Shown piece after piece: positions 1 to 8,728 of a stretch of DNA of 39,758 bases. Source of the DNA: a virus. The position numbers were made by a program, and so were the translations under genes. The stretch lies in IMG/VR virus record IMGVR_UViG_3300037488_000372, positions 1 through 39,758 of that record. The stretch is one strand, 5' to 3'. A model generated the notes under the pieces. The model was given only the letters and a program-made list of their open reading frames with translations, searched no databases and was not told the origin of the DNA. Position 1 is the stretch's first letter. Every line of letters starts with the position of its first letter.

Positions 1-421
1 GGTTAAGATTATCCGTCCAGAATAATAGACCATCAATTAAGTCAATACCATTAACCAGATACTTGGTATCAAAGTTTAGTACAGTGGTAGATATTACGTG
101 ATAGATAAGTGTGTCTGTTCTTTCGTTGTAAGATAGAACCATATCTACGTTCCCTGGATCTGTTACGAACCAGTATATTGTCTCGTACTGGCTATCCTCA
201 TACGCACCAATACATCTTGCATTAGTAGATAAAGGATCTCCATCATAAAGAATAGTCGTTATCTTAGTATTACCTAACGAGTTCTCAATAGCACCAACGC
301 TATTGTTTTCAGTGGAACCTATCCTTATATTTAACGCATCAATATATTCTCCATCTGGAAGAACTCTCTCGTCAAGCGACTTATTCATTCTACCCTTAAG
401 GAACGTAGTATTTAAATCCAT
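1..421 (-). CDS. Tail stabilization/hub-like protein, N-terminal part (cut by window edge)
   Basis: Open reading frame starting ATG at 421 and running off the left edge (140 residues visible). The N-terminus reads MDLNTTFLKGRMNKSLDERV followed by a PDGEYIDALNIRIGSTE-type stretch and AIENSLGNTK. This opening pattern (asparagine-rich, 'LDERVxPxGxYxDALNxRxxSxE') is what I know from proteins annotated as tail stabilization or tail tube proteins in short-tailed phages. It is the last gene of a tightly packed connector block (2-nt gap to the previous gene), which fits a role at the head-tail junction. Function is inferred from the N-terminal pattern and position only; the rest of the protein is outside the window. 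Confidence 0.6.
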   Translation of the reverse strand, partial: MDLNTTFLKGRMNKSLDERVLPDGEYIDALNIRIGSTENNSVGAIENSLGNTKITTILYDGDPLSTNARCIGAYEDSQYETIYWFVTDPGNVDMVLSYNERTDTLIYHVISTTVLNFDTKYLVNGIDLIDGLLFWTDNLN

Positions 422-423
422 AC

Positions 424-1341
424 TTATTTAATCCACTTATCTTTGCCCCTCATATTCATCAATAATCTTCCAGGGTGTATGTTACTCAATCTTATCTTTG
501 CGTTTCTTAGAAGGGCTGTCTTCTCCTTCTTAGCTCTATTCACAACATACTCCTGAACTCCGTACTTATTTGTAAGCACGTTGTACTTAATGTATGCGTA
601 CAAGAACTCCTCAGCCATCTTGTTTACCGTAACCTCAGAGTCGTCTCCTCCCTCCATACCGTCAGTAACGTACTCAAGTATGCAAAGCTGACCAGCCATT
701 CCTGATCCAAAGTTTATAACGCCTGACTTCTTGTCTATTTTATACGTAGGGTTTACGTTTGCGGTCTCTGTGTTAAGACCGAATCTTGCCCCAATAGTGT
801 GGTTGAAGTACCACTTACCATCAAGGTTATAACCTTCCATACCGTTAAAATCACCGTCACCTAGGTAGATGCTCTTGTTTAACTTATGTATCCTGTCGTA
901 GTCTAATATAGATGTTCCTTCTAACACGTTACCGTCCTGATCGAACAATACTCTACAGCTGTTATCCTGTAGGTACGAGTTACTATAGTTTGTCTGAATG
1001 TTCTCAGTCAGTGGTCTTAACACGCCATCCTTGTACAATGATATTCTAACGTAGTTCACGTAGTCTGGTGGTAGGACCAACTTAAGGTCGTCACATATAC
1101 TAAGCTCCACGATCTTAATCTCTTTCAAGGCATCGTAGTTCAACTCCTGAATACCTCTCTTTGCGTGAAATAGGATCTCGTACTTGTCAACGTTATTAAC
1201 AAGCTTATGATTACCTACATACATCAACATAAAGTTGTTAACTATATCCTTTAGTGATACATACTGGTACGTTCCCCAGTTTTCATTCTCTGGAGAGTTT
1301 CCAGCGTTCTCATAGTATTGATAGCCAGTTAAGTATGCCAT
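424..1341 (-). CDS. Head-tail connector/ring-type structural protein
   Basis: A 305-aa protein starting MAYLTGYQYYENAGNSPENE. It is mixed alpha/beta, acidic, with no membrane segment or enzyme motif. A helical N-terminal half (around residues 25-75, FMLMYVGNHKL... and FHAKRGIQEL) is followed by beta-rich sequence and a C-terminal helix that is rich in Lys/Arg. It lies 2 nt from both neighbours in the block that follows the major capsid gene, where short-tailed phages encode the adaptor and ring proteins of the neck. I do not recognise a specific family; the connector role is inferred from position, size and composition. Confidence 0.5.
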   Translation of the reverse strand: MAYLTGYQYYENAGNSPENENWGTYQYVSLKDIVNNFMLMYVGNHKLVNNVDKYEILFHAKRGIQELNYDALKEIKIVELSICDDLKLVLPPDYVNYVRISLYKDGVLRPLTENIQTNYSNSYLQDNSCRVLFDQDGNVLEGTSILDYDRIHKLNKSIYLGDGDFNGMEGYNLDGKWYFNHTIGARFGLNTETANVNPTYKIDKKSGVINFGSGMAGQLCILEYVTDGMEGGDDSEVTVNKMAEEFLYAYIKYNVLTNKYGVQEYVVNRAKKEKTALLRNAKIRLSNIHPGRLLMNMRGKDKWIK

Positions 1342-1343
1342 AA

Positions 1344-2108
1344 TTATTGTTGTAAACTAAATGTTGGTTGTTCGTGTTGTTCTTGACCTATTGCGTAAGC
1401 AGTAACCTCTTGCTCTCTTATTGATATTCCAGCGTACTGTAGTATCTTCATAACCAGCTTATACTCGTCCTCTGCAGGAAGCTGGAAGTCTTGGTAATCT
1501 AGTTGAGACTGATCGAACATCGGCTCACCATTTGAAAGTGTAATGTACGTCCACTTAGGATCCTTAGGATAGCTAAAGTAGGTGCATCTTATATCATAAC
1601 CGTTTGTATCATTTATAGTATCAGGGAGCAACCTTAAAAATGAAGCATTCAAATTGTCGCTCTCGTACGTGTAGCAAGGGTATAGAAGTGACGGTCCTGT
1701 AAGGTTTGAGTCTGAAAGCATCATTACTTTATCGCTAGACACCTTGTCAGCTGTGGCTATTCTATTTCCTGAACTATTAAGGCAGTCAACCCTAAGTATC
1801 ATATACGCCTCAGTCCCTGTTGTACCAATAGTTGGTACACTCCACTCGTTATCCTGTATGTTTGTAAGATTTGCTGTAACTAAGAATGACTCAAGAGTCT
1901 CGGCTATTGGCTGCTCAATATCAGCATAACCTGTCCCTGACATACGAGCATTCTCCATATTGATGGTCTTGTTATAGGAAGAATAGTACTCCTCGTATAT
2001 CTCCATCTGCGCTTGCTTGGCAAATAAGTTGAAATCAGCAGGTGTAATATAGCCGTAGTTATTCTTATTTATAACAGATAGAACTGTATTTCTAACTGAG
2101 TTTATCAT
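1344..2108 (-). CDS. Head-tail connector/adaptor-type structural protein
   Basis: A 254-aa protein. The N-terminal region (MINSVRNTVLSVINKNNYGY, then ITPADFNLFAKQAQMEIYEE) forms amphipathic helices. The centre is beta-rich (residues about 70-190) and the C-terminus ends in a short Gln/Glu-rich tail. This N-terminal pattern recurs in Bacteroidota phages next to neck genes, in my recollection. The gene has its own TATCTTTG promoter immediately upstream and follows a hairpin terminator, so it begins a new transcription unit with the next two genes. A neck adaptor role is inferred; no catalytic motif is visible. Confidence 0.5.
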   Translation of the reverse strand: MINSVRNTVLSVINKNNYGYITPADFNLFAKQAQMEIYEEYYSSYNKTINMENARMSGTGYADIEQPIAETLESFLVTANLTNIQDNEWSVPTIGTTGTEAYMILRVDCLNSSGNRIATADKVSSDKVMMLSDSNLTGPSLLYPCYTYESDNLNASFLRLLPDTINDTNGYDIRCTYFSYPKDPKWTYITLSNGEPMFDQSQLDYQDFQLPAEDEYKLVMKILQYAGISIREQEVTAYAIGQEQHEQPTFSLQQ

Positions 2109-2123
2109 ATTAAAAACTTTTTA

Positions 2124-2131
2124 CAAAGATA
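2124..2131 (-). promoter_or_regulatory. Bacteroidota-type promoter -7 element (TATCTTTG)
   Basis: TATCTTTG on the minus strand, 16 nt upstream of the ATG at 2108 and directly downstream of a terminator hairpin. It matches the known Bacteroidota -7 consensus TAnnTTTG. It should drive the connector block towards the left edge. Confidence 0.65.
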
Positions 2132-2132
2132 A

Positions 2133-2160
2133 TAAAAAAAAGCACTCTGATTAGAGTGCC
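2133..2160 (-). terminator. Rho-independent terminator after the 93-aa gene
   Basis: On the minus strand a GCACTCT... stem (arms 2142-2148 and 2153-2159, 7 bp, 4-nt loop) is followed by a run of T. It lies 28 nt beyond the stop codon of the 93-aa gene and just before the next promoter, so it separates two transcription units. Confidence 0.8.
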
Positions 2161-2187
2161 TTTAGCTTTACTTAAGAACAAAAACAA

Positions 2188-2469
2188 TTACGCAATAGCT
2201 ATTCCAGAAACAGCGAATGGTAATAATGTAACATCGTAAGTTACTTTTGTCCATCCCTCGCCTAATGCTGCAACAACAGCCGCTTCAATAGCGTCTCTCT
2301 CTGTTTCAACACCAGCACCAGCAGTAGCGTGAGTGATAGTAACAACTTTACCTCCACCGTAAGTGATGGTAACAGTAGTAGTCGATGCTTGCTCGATAAG
2401 TTTAATGTCTGTAGCAGATACAATTTGAAATTGCTCTCCAGTTACAGGGATACTTAAAAATTTTTCCAT
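2188..2469 (-). CDS. Small virion protein (head decoration-like)
   Basis: A 93-aa protein beginning MEKFLSIPVTGEQFQIVSAT and made of alternating beta strands: a Thr/Val-rich TTTVTITYGGGKVVTITHAT stretch, then a helix (RDAIEAAVVAAL) and a final hydrophobic strand. Small proteins of this type occur beside capsid genes in Bacteroidota phages. It is a single-gene unit with its own promoter (2502-2509) and terminator (2133-2160), suggesting it is needed in high copy, as a decoration or spike subunit would be. The exact role is not certain. Confidence 0.5.
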   Translation of the reverse strand: MEKFLSIPVTGEQFQIVSATDIKLIEQASTTTVTITYGGGKVVTITHATAGAGVETERDAIEAAVVAALGEGWTKVTYDVTLLPFAVSGIAIA

Positions 2470-2501
2470 TTTTATCTTTTGTTTATGATTAATAATCTTT
2501 G

Positions 2502-2509
2502 CAAAGATA
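2502..2509 (-). promoter_or_regulatory. Promoter -7 element within ATCTTTGCAAAGAT palindrome
   Basis: TATCTTTG on the minus strand, 33 nt upstream of the 93-aa gene. The element is embedded in the palindrome ATCTTTGCAAAGAT (2495-2508), the same palindrome seen at 23349-23362. The plus-strand half lacks the leading T, so transcription is probably leftward only. Confidence 0.65.
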
Positions 2510-2521
2510 CTAAAAAAAATA

Positions 2522-3262
2522 CTAATCTAAATGGCTCTCAAGCAGTCTAAGTGTCTCAATTCCATCATCTGACTTCAGGTGTGATGCCAAGATGAATAAG
2601 TGATTCTCACCGTAAGGAACTGTTAACAATTTCTTCTTGTTTGTCTCAAGGTTGAAGTATACATCTCTACCTTTATTTTTAAGCCTCAACACGTCCTGAT
2701 CAAATAACTTAGCACAGGTGTTCTGCAGCTGTAGCATTGGATCGTTCAGCAACTCCATAAACTTATAAGGGTATGATCTTGCGTAAACAAGCACGTCTCT
2801 CTTAAGCTCAGCAGTTGACATCTTGTCAATCTTACCTCCCAATACAACCCTAGCAACAGCCTCAAGCATATCAACCGTAAGGTCTCTTGCTGCCAACTGT
2901 GCATCCAACTCTGTAGTTAACTTGTCAAACTGTGCAGACGCATCCTTCTCTGTATTTACTTCCTCAAATATCATTCCGTTACCTGGGTGATACTCTAAGA
3001 ATTTTTGTAGTACTGGATTTGTTTTAGATACAGTTAATGATCCGTCAACAAATACAATAGGCTCTAAAATAGCAGAACCATCCTGCTCATCCTCGAAAGG
3101 TGTCTTCTGGTTTCTTGCATATCTAAGTGGTCTGTTTGATTTTCCGTCAAAGTAGTATAACGGACTTCTTGAAGTATTCTTCGATGTCAACATATATGAC
3201 AACGGAGTGTTTCTTTTTTTTAATACGTAGATTCTATCTACTAATGCAGTTTCTTTACTCAT
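2522..3262 (-). CDS. Hypothetical virion-cluster protein, 246 aa
   Basis: Starts MSKETALVDRIYVLKKRNTP. The N-terminal third is basic (KKRNTPLSYMLTSKNTSRSP, YYFDGKSNRPLRYARNQKTP); the rest is helical and charged, including the stretch KFMELLNDPMLQLQNTCAKL. No transmembrane segment or catalytic signature. It sits between the capsid gene (separated by a strong terminator) and the small virion protein, so it is probably a head-completion or internal protein. I do not recognise a family. Confidence 0.45.
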   Translation of the reverse strand: MSKETALVDRIYVLKKRNTPLSYMLTSKNTSRSPLYYFDGKSNRPLRYARNQKTPFEDEQDGSAILEPIVFVDGSLTVSKTNPVLQKFLEYHPGNGMIFEEVNTEKDASAQFDKLTTELDAQLAARDLTVDMLEAVARVVLGGKIDKMSTAELKRDVLVYARSYPYKFMELLNDPMLQLQNTCAKLFDQDVLRLKNKGRDVYFNLETNKKKLLTVPYGENHLFILASHLKSDDGIETLRLLESHLD

Positions 3263-3280
3263 TTGATATAATTTAATTTG

Positions 3281-3317
3281 TTAAAAAATAACAGGGAGAG
3301 TATTTCATCTCCCTGTT
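3281..3317 (-). terminator. Strong terminator after the major capsid gene
   Basis: A perfect 10-bp inverted repeat (AACAGGGAGA at 3290-3299 and TCTCCCTGTT at 3308-3317, 8-nt loop). Read on the minus strand it is followed by TATTTTTTAA. It starts 17 nt after the capsid stop codon and should limit read-through from the highly expressed capsid gene. Confidence 0.85.
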
Positions 3318-3333
3318 GGGTATTCATTTATTA

Positions 3334-4743
3334 TTAGCTATTAGCTTCGAATAAGAAGAAGTTGTTAGCACCTAAAGTACATAAAGCTCTTTCTGATAAG
3401 AAGTGTACCTCCATAGCATCTAAGCTAGAGTTAGAAGCACCACCAGCAGAACCAGTAATCCAAGTTTTGTAACGACGATCTTCAGTTTCAGAAGCTCTGT
3501 AACGTACGTGTAAGAATGGTCTCTTAGCGTTTTTACCTAATACTTGGTCATAAACAGTTGTAGATCCAGCAGGAACTAATACACCATTGATAGCACCACC
3601 AACTACTCCACCACGTGTAGCAGCATCGTTTAAGTATTTCCAGTCAGTTTTGTAGAAGTCGTAACCTCTTCTGAATCCTGTAAACCCTAAGTTCAAAGCC
3701 ATATCCTTATCGTTATCGAATAAACCGTAAGATGTACCACCAGCTCCGTAAGAGTTTTGAGCAGCTAACATATCATCGATATCGAAAGAGAACTGACGGT
3801 TAACGAATAACACATTCTCTTGGATAGCACCTTGCTTGTCAAGACGTTGGATAATAGTATCGAAGTCAGACAATGTAGTTGGGTTACCACCACCCCATAC
3901 GTTTCCTCTTTGAGAAACTGAGTAGAATAAACCTTCAGAACCTTTGTTACCAACAGCAGATTGGTTAGCAGCTCCTGAACCAGACTCAGCAGGTACAGCT
4001 TCAATCATAGCCAACTCTAAGTAATCCTCAAATCTCAAACGAGTTTCGTGCTCTGATTTGATATACCATAAGTAACCTGTAGCTCCGTTCTCAGAAGTAA
4101 CCTCAACCCATCCGATTTGAGCCATATCTGAACCAGATACTGCGTACTTATCTTTGATGATGATTGGGCTGTTCTCTAAGATCAAGTCATCAGCCTCTAA
4201 AGACTCAACCATTCCTTCAGTTCCTTTTCTGAACTCTGAACCGTAAACAAATGCAGTTATAACATCTGTAGTTGCAAATGTTTGACCACCAGCCTCGTAG
4301 TAAGCTACGTCAAAAGTTCCAGCAGCGTAGTCAACATCAGTGATGATAGCTTTGTTAGATTTTGCAGCTTCATTGTTATCAGACAAGAAAACAGTCTGAC
4401 CAATTCTAAATGCAATTCCACCGTTACCTGGTACTAAAGTATCACTCACTGTAATAGTAGCTGTATCAGAAGCTGCAGCAGCGTCAGAAGCACAGTTTAC
4501 ATATTTAGTGTGTAAACGACCTTGTTCTGCCCATTTGATAAGGTCAGAAATAGATGGCATCTCAGCTCCAACTGATCTTAAGAAAGATGCAACTGAACGG
4601 TTACCATATCTTTCAAACTCTTTCTCGTAAGTATCTGGAAGATACTGATTCAAGAAGTCAAAGTTTGTAATGTAATTTGATGCAAGAGTTTTTCTCTCTG
4701 CTGAAGGCTGCAAATCAAAGCCTGGTGTAGATAATACTGACAT
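3334..4743 (-). CDS. Major capsid protein
   Basis: A 469-aa protein starting MSVLSTPGFDLQPSAERKTL. It has an N-terminal helical arm (NFDFLNQYLPDTYEKEFERY, residues about 27-47), then a beta-rich domain with many Ala/Thr/Ser turns, and a long central helix around residue 240. This is the pattern and length of HK97-fold capsid proteins of crAss-like and related Bacteroidota phages. It lies directly downstream of the acidic assembly protein and is followed by a strong terminator, as expected for the main virion product. Codons are the most regular in the window (many GTA/GCT/TCA), consistent with high expression. The HK97 assignment is by context and pattern. Confidence 0.75.
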   Translation of the reverse strand: MSVLSTPGFDLQPSAERKTLASNYITNFDFLNQYLPDTYEKEFERYGNRSVASFLRSVGAEMPSISDLIKWAEQGRLHTKYVNCASDAAAASDTATITVSDTLVPGNGGIAFRIGQTVFLSDNNEAAKSNKAIITDVDYAAGTFDVAYYEAGGQTFATTDVITAFVYGSEFRKGTEGMVESLEADDLILENSPIIIKDKYAVSGSDMAQIGWVEVTSENGATGYLWYIKSEHETRLRFEDYLELAMIEAVPAESGSGAANQSAVGNKGSEGLFYSVSQRGNVWGGGNPTTLSDFDTIIQRLDKQGAIQENVLFVNRQFSFDIDDMLAAQNSYGAGGTSYGLFDNDKDMALNLGFTGFRRGYDFYKTDWKYLNDAATRGGVVGGAINGVLVPAGSTTVYDQVLGKNAKRPFLHVRYRASETEDRRYKTWITGSAGGASNSSLDAMEVHFLSERALCTLGANNFFLFEANS

Positions 4744-4762
4744 TTTTTAAATTTTTTAAATG

Positions 4763-5860
4763 TTATTTTATACTTTTAAACTTAAGTCCACGACCACCAC
4801 CATCGTCTATATTTTTCACTTTAACTCCTGATGAGCTGATAGATTGAGGAGATGTTCTAACCTCCATATCTATATTCTTAGTTTGTTTGGCGGTATCTAA
4901 TAACGCCTCAGCTTTACCTTGCTCATAAAAGAACCTAGCAAATTTTTCAGGATTCATAGCTACAGATAAGGATCTGTGATAACCAACAGCGTCTGAAATT
5001 AACCCATCACTATCTAAATACTTAGATATATAATTTGTCAAATCAGATTGAGACTTCTTTAGGTCTGCTGGATCACCAGGTAAAAACTTTAAATCCTTGT
5101 CACCAATATTGAAATCAAAACCTTTGAAATCTTGGTTAAAAAGTTCTTCAGTCTTCTTCTGAAAATACTCAGACTTTTTGTAACTCTCTTGCTGCACGGT
5201 CTGTGCGTCTTGAACGTATTTCTTGTAAGCGTTGTAGCCTTCCTTATCCTCATCTGGAACTGAGCTACCCCTTGACTCAAGTGGCGACTTGTACTGCTCC
5301 TTCTGATCTTCAAAAAACTTCTTAGCTTTGGCAAGCTCTTTCTTCTTGGCAATCTCTTTCTTCTTAATATCCTTCTCCTCATCAAAGTCTGGATCGTATC
5401 CAAATCTATCTTCGATCATATAGTTGATATCCTCGTCATCCAAGTCTGACTCGGTAGCTGAATAATACTCAGCTAAAAGCTTCTCTGGAGATAGTGTATT
5501 GAAGTCCTTACTTAACTTCATAAAGTCATCAATACCTCTGCCAGTCTCTTTCTTATACTTTAAGAATGCTGAGACATCTGAAGGTAAATCCTCGTTAGCC
5601 TCTCTCTCCTTAAATAGTTCATCAACAGAGTTGATGTCCTTGTTGTACCTTCCCTTAATATAGGATAATACGTCTTCGTCTTTTAACTCTGGAGCAGTTG
5701 TCTGTTCATTAGTTTTGACCTGTTCATTTGCAGTGAACGCTTCGTCCTTTTGAACATCCTGATTAAACTTCTCCTCGTGCTTGTCTAATAACTCCTGTTC
5801 AATTTCTTGCATTGAACGTTCTTCCCCTGCGCCAATATCGCGCACTGTAAAATTTTCCAT
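4763..5860 (-). CDS. Putative capsid assembly/scaffolding protein
   Basis: A 365-aa, highly charged protein beginning MENFTVRDIGAGEERSMQEI, with long Glu/Lys/Gln-rich helices (residues about 15-60 and 150-240, including KDIKKKEIAKKKELAKAKKF) predicted to be coiled coil. The C-terminus turns basic and Gly-rich (DDGGGRGLKFKSIK). An acidic coiled-coil protein immediately upstream of the major capsid gene is the classical position of a scaffold, and a basic C-terminal tail is typical of the scaffold-capsid contact. Could also be an internal virion protein. Confidence 0.6.
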   Translation of the reverse strand: MENFTVRDIGAGEERSMQEIEQELLDKHEEKFNQDVQKDEAFTANEQVKTNEQTTAPELKDEDVLSYIKGRYNKDINSVDELFKEREANEDLPSDVSAFLKYKKETGRGIDDFMKLSKDFNTLSPEKLLAEYYSATESDLDDEDINYMIEDRFGYDPDFDEEKDIKKKEIAKKKELAKAKKFFEDQKEQYKSPLESRGSSVPDEDKEGYNAYKKYVQDAQTVQQESYKKSEYFQKKTEELFNQDFKGFDFNIGDKDLKFLPGDPADLKKSQSDLTNYISKYLDSDGLISDAVGYHRSLSVAMNPEKFARFFYEQGKAEALLDTAKQTKNIDMEVRTSPQSISSSGVKVKNIDDGGGRGLKFKSIK

Positions 5861-5888
5861 TTGATTTGATTTATTAAATTTATTTTAT

Positions 5889-6251
5889 TTATGACAGAGT
5901 CAATAAATATTTAAGCTTTGCCGCCTCACCCGAAAGTGATTGAGCCATATTACAGATGTCTGGGTACTTATTAATATCACCATAAACCTCAAGCTCGTTG
6001 GCAAACATTAACACCTGGTCTGTAAGCTCTATAGCATCCTGACCAGACTTCATAGGCTCGATTCGCATACCCTTGATTCTCTTTCCGCTGTACCCCATTA
6101 ACTTCTCAACTACCTCATCCTTAAAGTCCTGTAAGAACTCATAGAACCCTCCTGTTGCCTTGTGCTCTGCGAAACTTCTTGTCTCCCAGTGAATCATATG
6201 GAACTGCTCGTGAAACGTAGCTAACCTCCCTGCGATATCTTCTGTTGTCAT
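5889..6251 (-). CDS. Dps/ferritin-like small phage protein (DUF5856-type)
   Basis: A 120-aa all-helical protein. The motif FHEQFHMIHWETRSFAEHKA (residues about 13-32) followed by FYEFLQDFKDEVVEKLMGYS is the Dps/ferritin-like first-helix pattern known from DUF5856 proteins of phages. The His and Glu residues (H14, H18, H21, E23) resemble the metal-site helix of Dps, which oxidises iron and shields DNA. It lies between portal and assembly protein with its own TAACTTTG promoter, so it may be packaged or made late. The family call is from memory of the pattern; ferroxidase activity is not established. Confidence 0.6.
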   Translation of the reverse strand: MTTEDIAGRLATFHEQFHMIHWETRSFAEHKATGGFYEFLQDFKDEVVEKLMGYSGKRIKGMRIEPMKSGQDAIELTDQVLMFANELEVYGDINKYPDICNMAQSLSGEAAKLKYLLTLS

Positions 6252-6267
6252 ATTATTATAATTTTTG

Positions 6268-6275
6268 CAAAGTTA
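6268..6275 (-). promoter_or_regulatory. Promoter -7 element (TAACTTTG)
   Basis: TAACTTTG on the minus strand, 17 nt upstream of the Dps-like gene start, matching TAnnTTTG. It would also drive the assembly protein and capsid genes downstream. Confidence 0.55.
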
Positions 6276-6292
6276 GTAATTATTTTATTATA

Positions 6293-8728
6293 TTATCTTG
6301 GCTCAAACTCAGCCAAGTCAAATCCGTCAAGAGAATCCTCTGTTGATTCGAAATCTACAGGCGGTAGGTTGTTCTTACGCTGCTCAATCAGCTTCGACTG
6401 TGTTGTTGCCTGCTTCAATATTCTATTGTCCTTAGCCTTCTCCTTCATCTCGTCCTTCATAGTTATAGCCTGAGCCTCAACACCCTTAAGCTGCATATTC
6501 ATCTGGTACTCAACATTCATAAGCTCCATCTTAAGCTGAGCCTCAGACTTCATCTTCTCTATCTCGTATCCAATCTCTGCCTGCTTGATCATCATCTTAG
6601 ACTGCGTCTCTGCCTGAATCTGTTGCATAGCGTTCTGAGCAGCCATCTGCTGAGACTGAGCATTAATCTGAGCCTGCATCTGCTGAGACTGCATAGCGTT
6701 CTGCTGATCCTGCTCCTGCTTCTTACGTCTCTTAAGCTTAAGCAACTGATTGGCAAGCTTAATGTTATTTATCTCTCTAATATCTATAGCATCCTCAAGT
6801 GTTATTGCGTCTCTTGAAAGCGCAACCTGAATGTTCTGCTCTAGCTTAGTCTTCTCCTCCTCGTCTGGAGACATCTCTATAAATATACCGAAGTCGTATA
6901 TGTATATCTCCTTAATCTCTTCAAGAAGACTTACATTATACTTACCAATCTGCATAGCGAATGTCTCTGCAAAGTCAGAGTACTCTAATATATCAGCAAC
7001 CCTATAAGATATAGCCTCAGCCAATCCCTTAGTTATGCTTAGACTTCCGTCTAGTATGTGTCTTGTGGCTGTGTTTGAGTTTGCCGCTGCAAGCTTCTGT
7101 AGACCAACCAATGAGTTAGGATCTGGCATACTACCATCTCTAGCCTCGTTCAGTCCTGTCACGTCTCTAATCATACTTAGGTAGTGATTATAACTTCCGA
7201 TTAACGAAGCTATCTTACCTTGACCGCTGTTAGAGTTAAGCTCCTGGATAGGAACCCTTGCGTTATTAAACTCACCATCCTGAGTGTAGCTTCTACCGAT
7301 AACACTACCAGTCTGGAAGTATAGTCTCAGAGCATCCTCTGGATTGTATGCCGCCCCATTACCCAAGTCAACCTCGTTAAGTCCATCGGCATCGATGAAC
7401 ACACCATCAGGTACAACCTTAGATATAACCTGCTGTAGCTTTAAGTGAGTAACCTGAATCAAGTCAGCAAATGGTATCATACGTCTAACCAATGACTCTA
7501 TGTTACCCTTATACATTCTTGGAGCTACTGCTATATAGTTTGGAAGTGCGTGCTGAGATGATGACTTAGGTCTAACCATATTCTTGGAAAGCTCCCACTT
7601 CAACATAATGTTAGTACCCATAACCATAATACCATCGTACCACACGTCGATAGTCTTCTCTACCTTCTCGAACTTACCATCCTCCATCATCTCGTTAGGA
7701 GGATTAAACGTGTCGTCCTTCTGGATCATTCTAACACCGCCTGTATCTAGTACCTTTTTCTTGTAGACAAACTTCTTTGTTGTCTTGTAGTTAACATAAA
7801 GAAGCGTTGCAGAGTCTCTACTAAACAAGCTGTTCTGATAGAACTGTGCGTTGTTATAGTAGTTGTACCAAGACTGGCTGTACTTTGAAATCTCTTCAAG
7901 CTGATCGTTTGTAAGTGTAGGATCAATCTTAAGTAGTTCAGTGATAGCTACGGTCTTTATCTCTCCCCAGTAGAAGCAATCTCTAAAGTGCGGATCCTCT
8001 GTGTAGCTGTGAACTATATTTGCAGGATCTACGTAGTCAATCTGAACGCCACTTCCTGGTAGGAACTGGTGCTTAACTATACCCTTACCAAGTACGGCTA
8101 GGTCGTAGTCAACTCTGCTTCTTATGTCTGAGTACTTATTGTCCTCTAGTATCGTGTTAATTGCAGTCTCCTCAGCGATCTCTATCGCTGGCTTGTAGTT
8201 GATCTGCATAAATAGGTTAAGCTCCTCTGAATCCTGAGGCAGCTGATCAGCATTTGTATCAAACGCATCAACACCAAAGCTATCCTTTATCTGATTCAGA
8301 ATATCCTTAGACACCATATCGGTCTCTATCATATCCTGATACTTGCTACGTCTCTCTGCAGATACTGCGTCCTGAGCGTAAGCCTTAACTCTAAAAAGTC
8401 TGTCAGACATACCGTTAACAACGATATCGACAAACTTTGGTATAATTGGAATCGGTGTCCAATCTAAATTTAAATGAGAAAGGTCACCATCTACTGATAA
8501 CTCGTTCTTATACTTAGCAACTGATTGTTCTCCTCTTGCGTATAACCTAAGACGATGAAACTCACCCCACTGATTATAGAATTTACAAGTTCCGCTGTCT
8601 TTTTTCATCCACTCATATTGCACAGACTGGCAAATTTGAAGTCCGTACTCGTATGATGCTTTTTCTTTATCTGAAACAAATTGACTTGGGAAACCTGCAG
8701 GATTAATGTTAATGGTTACATCCTTCAT
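6293..8728 (-). CDS. Portal protein
   Basis: An 811-aa protein placed exactly after the large terminase gene (start and stop adjacent at 8728/8729). The core is mixed alpha/beta with the conserved-looking stretch RDVTGLNEARDGSMPDPNSL followed by VGLQKLAAANSNTATRHI, which corresponds to the tunnel-lining region of large Bacteroidota podovirus portals. The C-terminal about 120 residues are a Gln/Met-rich coiled coil (QDQQNAMQSQQMQAQINAQ and repeats), matching the barrel extension of such portals. The portal forms the dodecameric ring through which DNA enters and leaves the head. Length agrees with crAss-like portals (about 750-850 aa). Confidence 0.8.
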   Translation of the reverse strand: MKDVTININPAGFPSQFVSDKEKASYEYGLQICQSVQYEWMKKDSGTCKFYNQWGEFHRLRLYARGEQSVAKYKNELSVDGDLSHLNLDWTPIPIIPKFVDIVVNGMSDRLFRVKAYAQDAVSAERRSKYQDMIETDMVSKDILNQIKDSFGVDAFDTNADQLPQDSEELNLFMQINYKPAIEIAEETAINTILEDNKYSDIRSRVDYDLAVLGKGIVKHQFLPGSGVQIDYVDPANIVHSYTEDPHFRDCFYWGEIKTVAITELLKIDPTLTNDQLEEISKYSQSWYNYYNNAQFYQNSLFSRDSATLLYVNYKTTKKFVYKKKVLDTGGVRMIQKDDTFNPPNEMMEDGKFEKVEKTIDVWYDGIMVMGTNIMLKWELSKNMVRPKSSSQHALPNYIAVAPRMYKGNIESLVRRMIPFADLIQVTHLKLQQVISKVVPDGVFIDADGLNEVDLGNGAAYNPEDALRLYFQTGSVIGRSYTQDGEFNNARVPIQELNSNSGQGKIASLIGSYNHYLSMIRDVTGLNEARDGSMPDPNSLVGLQKLAAANSNTATRHILDGSLSITKGLAEAISYRVADILEYSDFAETFAMQIGKYNVSLLEEIKEIYIYDFGIFIEMSPDEEEKTKLEQNIQVALSRDAITLEDAIDIREINNIKLANQLLKLKRRKKQEQDQQNAMQSQQMQAQINAQSQQMAAQNAMQQIQAETQSKMMIKQAEIGYEIEKMKSEAQLKMELMNVEYQMNMQLKGVEAQAITMKDEMKEKAKDNRILKQATTQSKLIEQRKNNLPPVDFESTEDSLDGFDLAEFEPR

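Noticed and set aside
3765-4004. 79-codon frame within the capsid gene
   Set aside because: Same strand but another frame of a strongly coding gene; a by-product of its regular codons.
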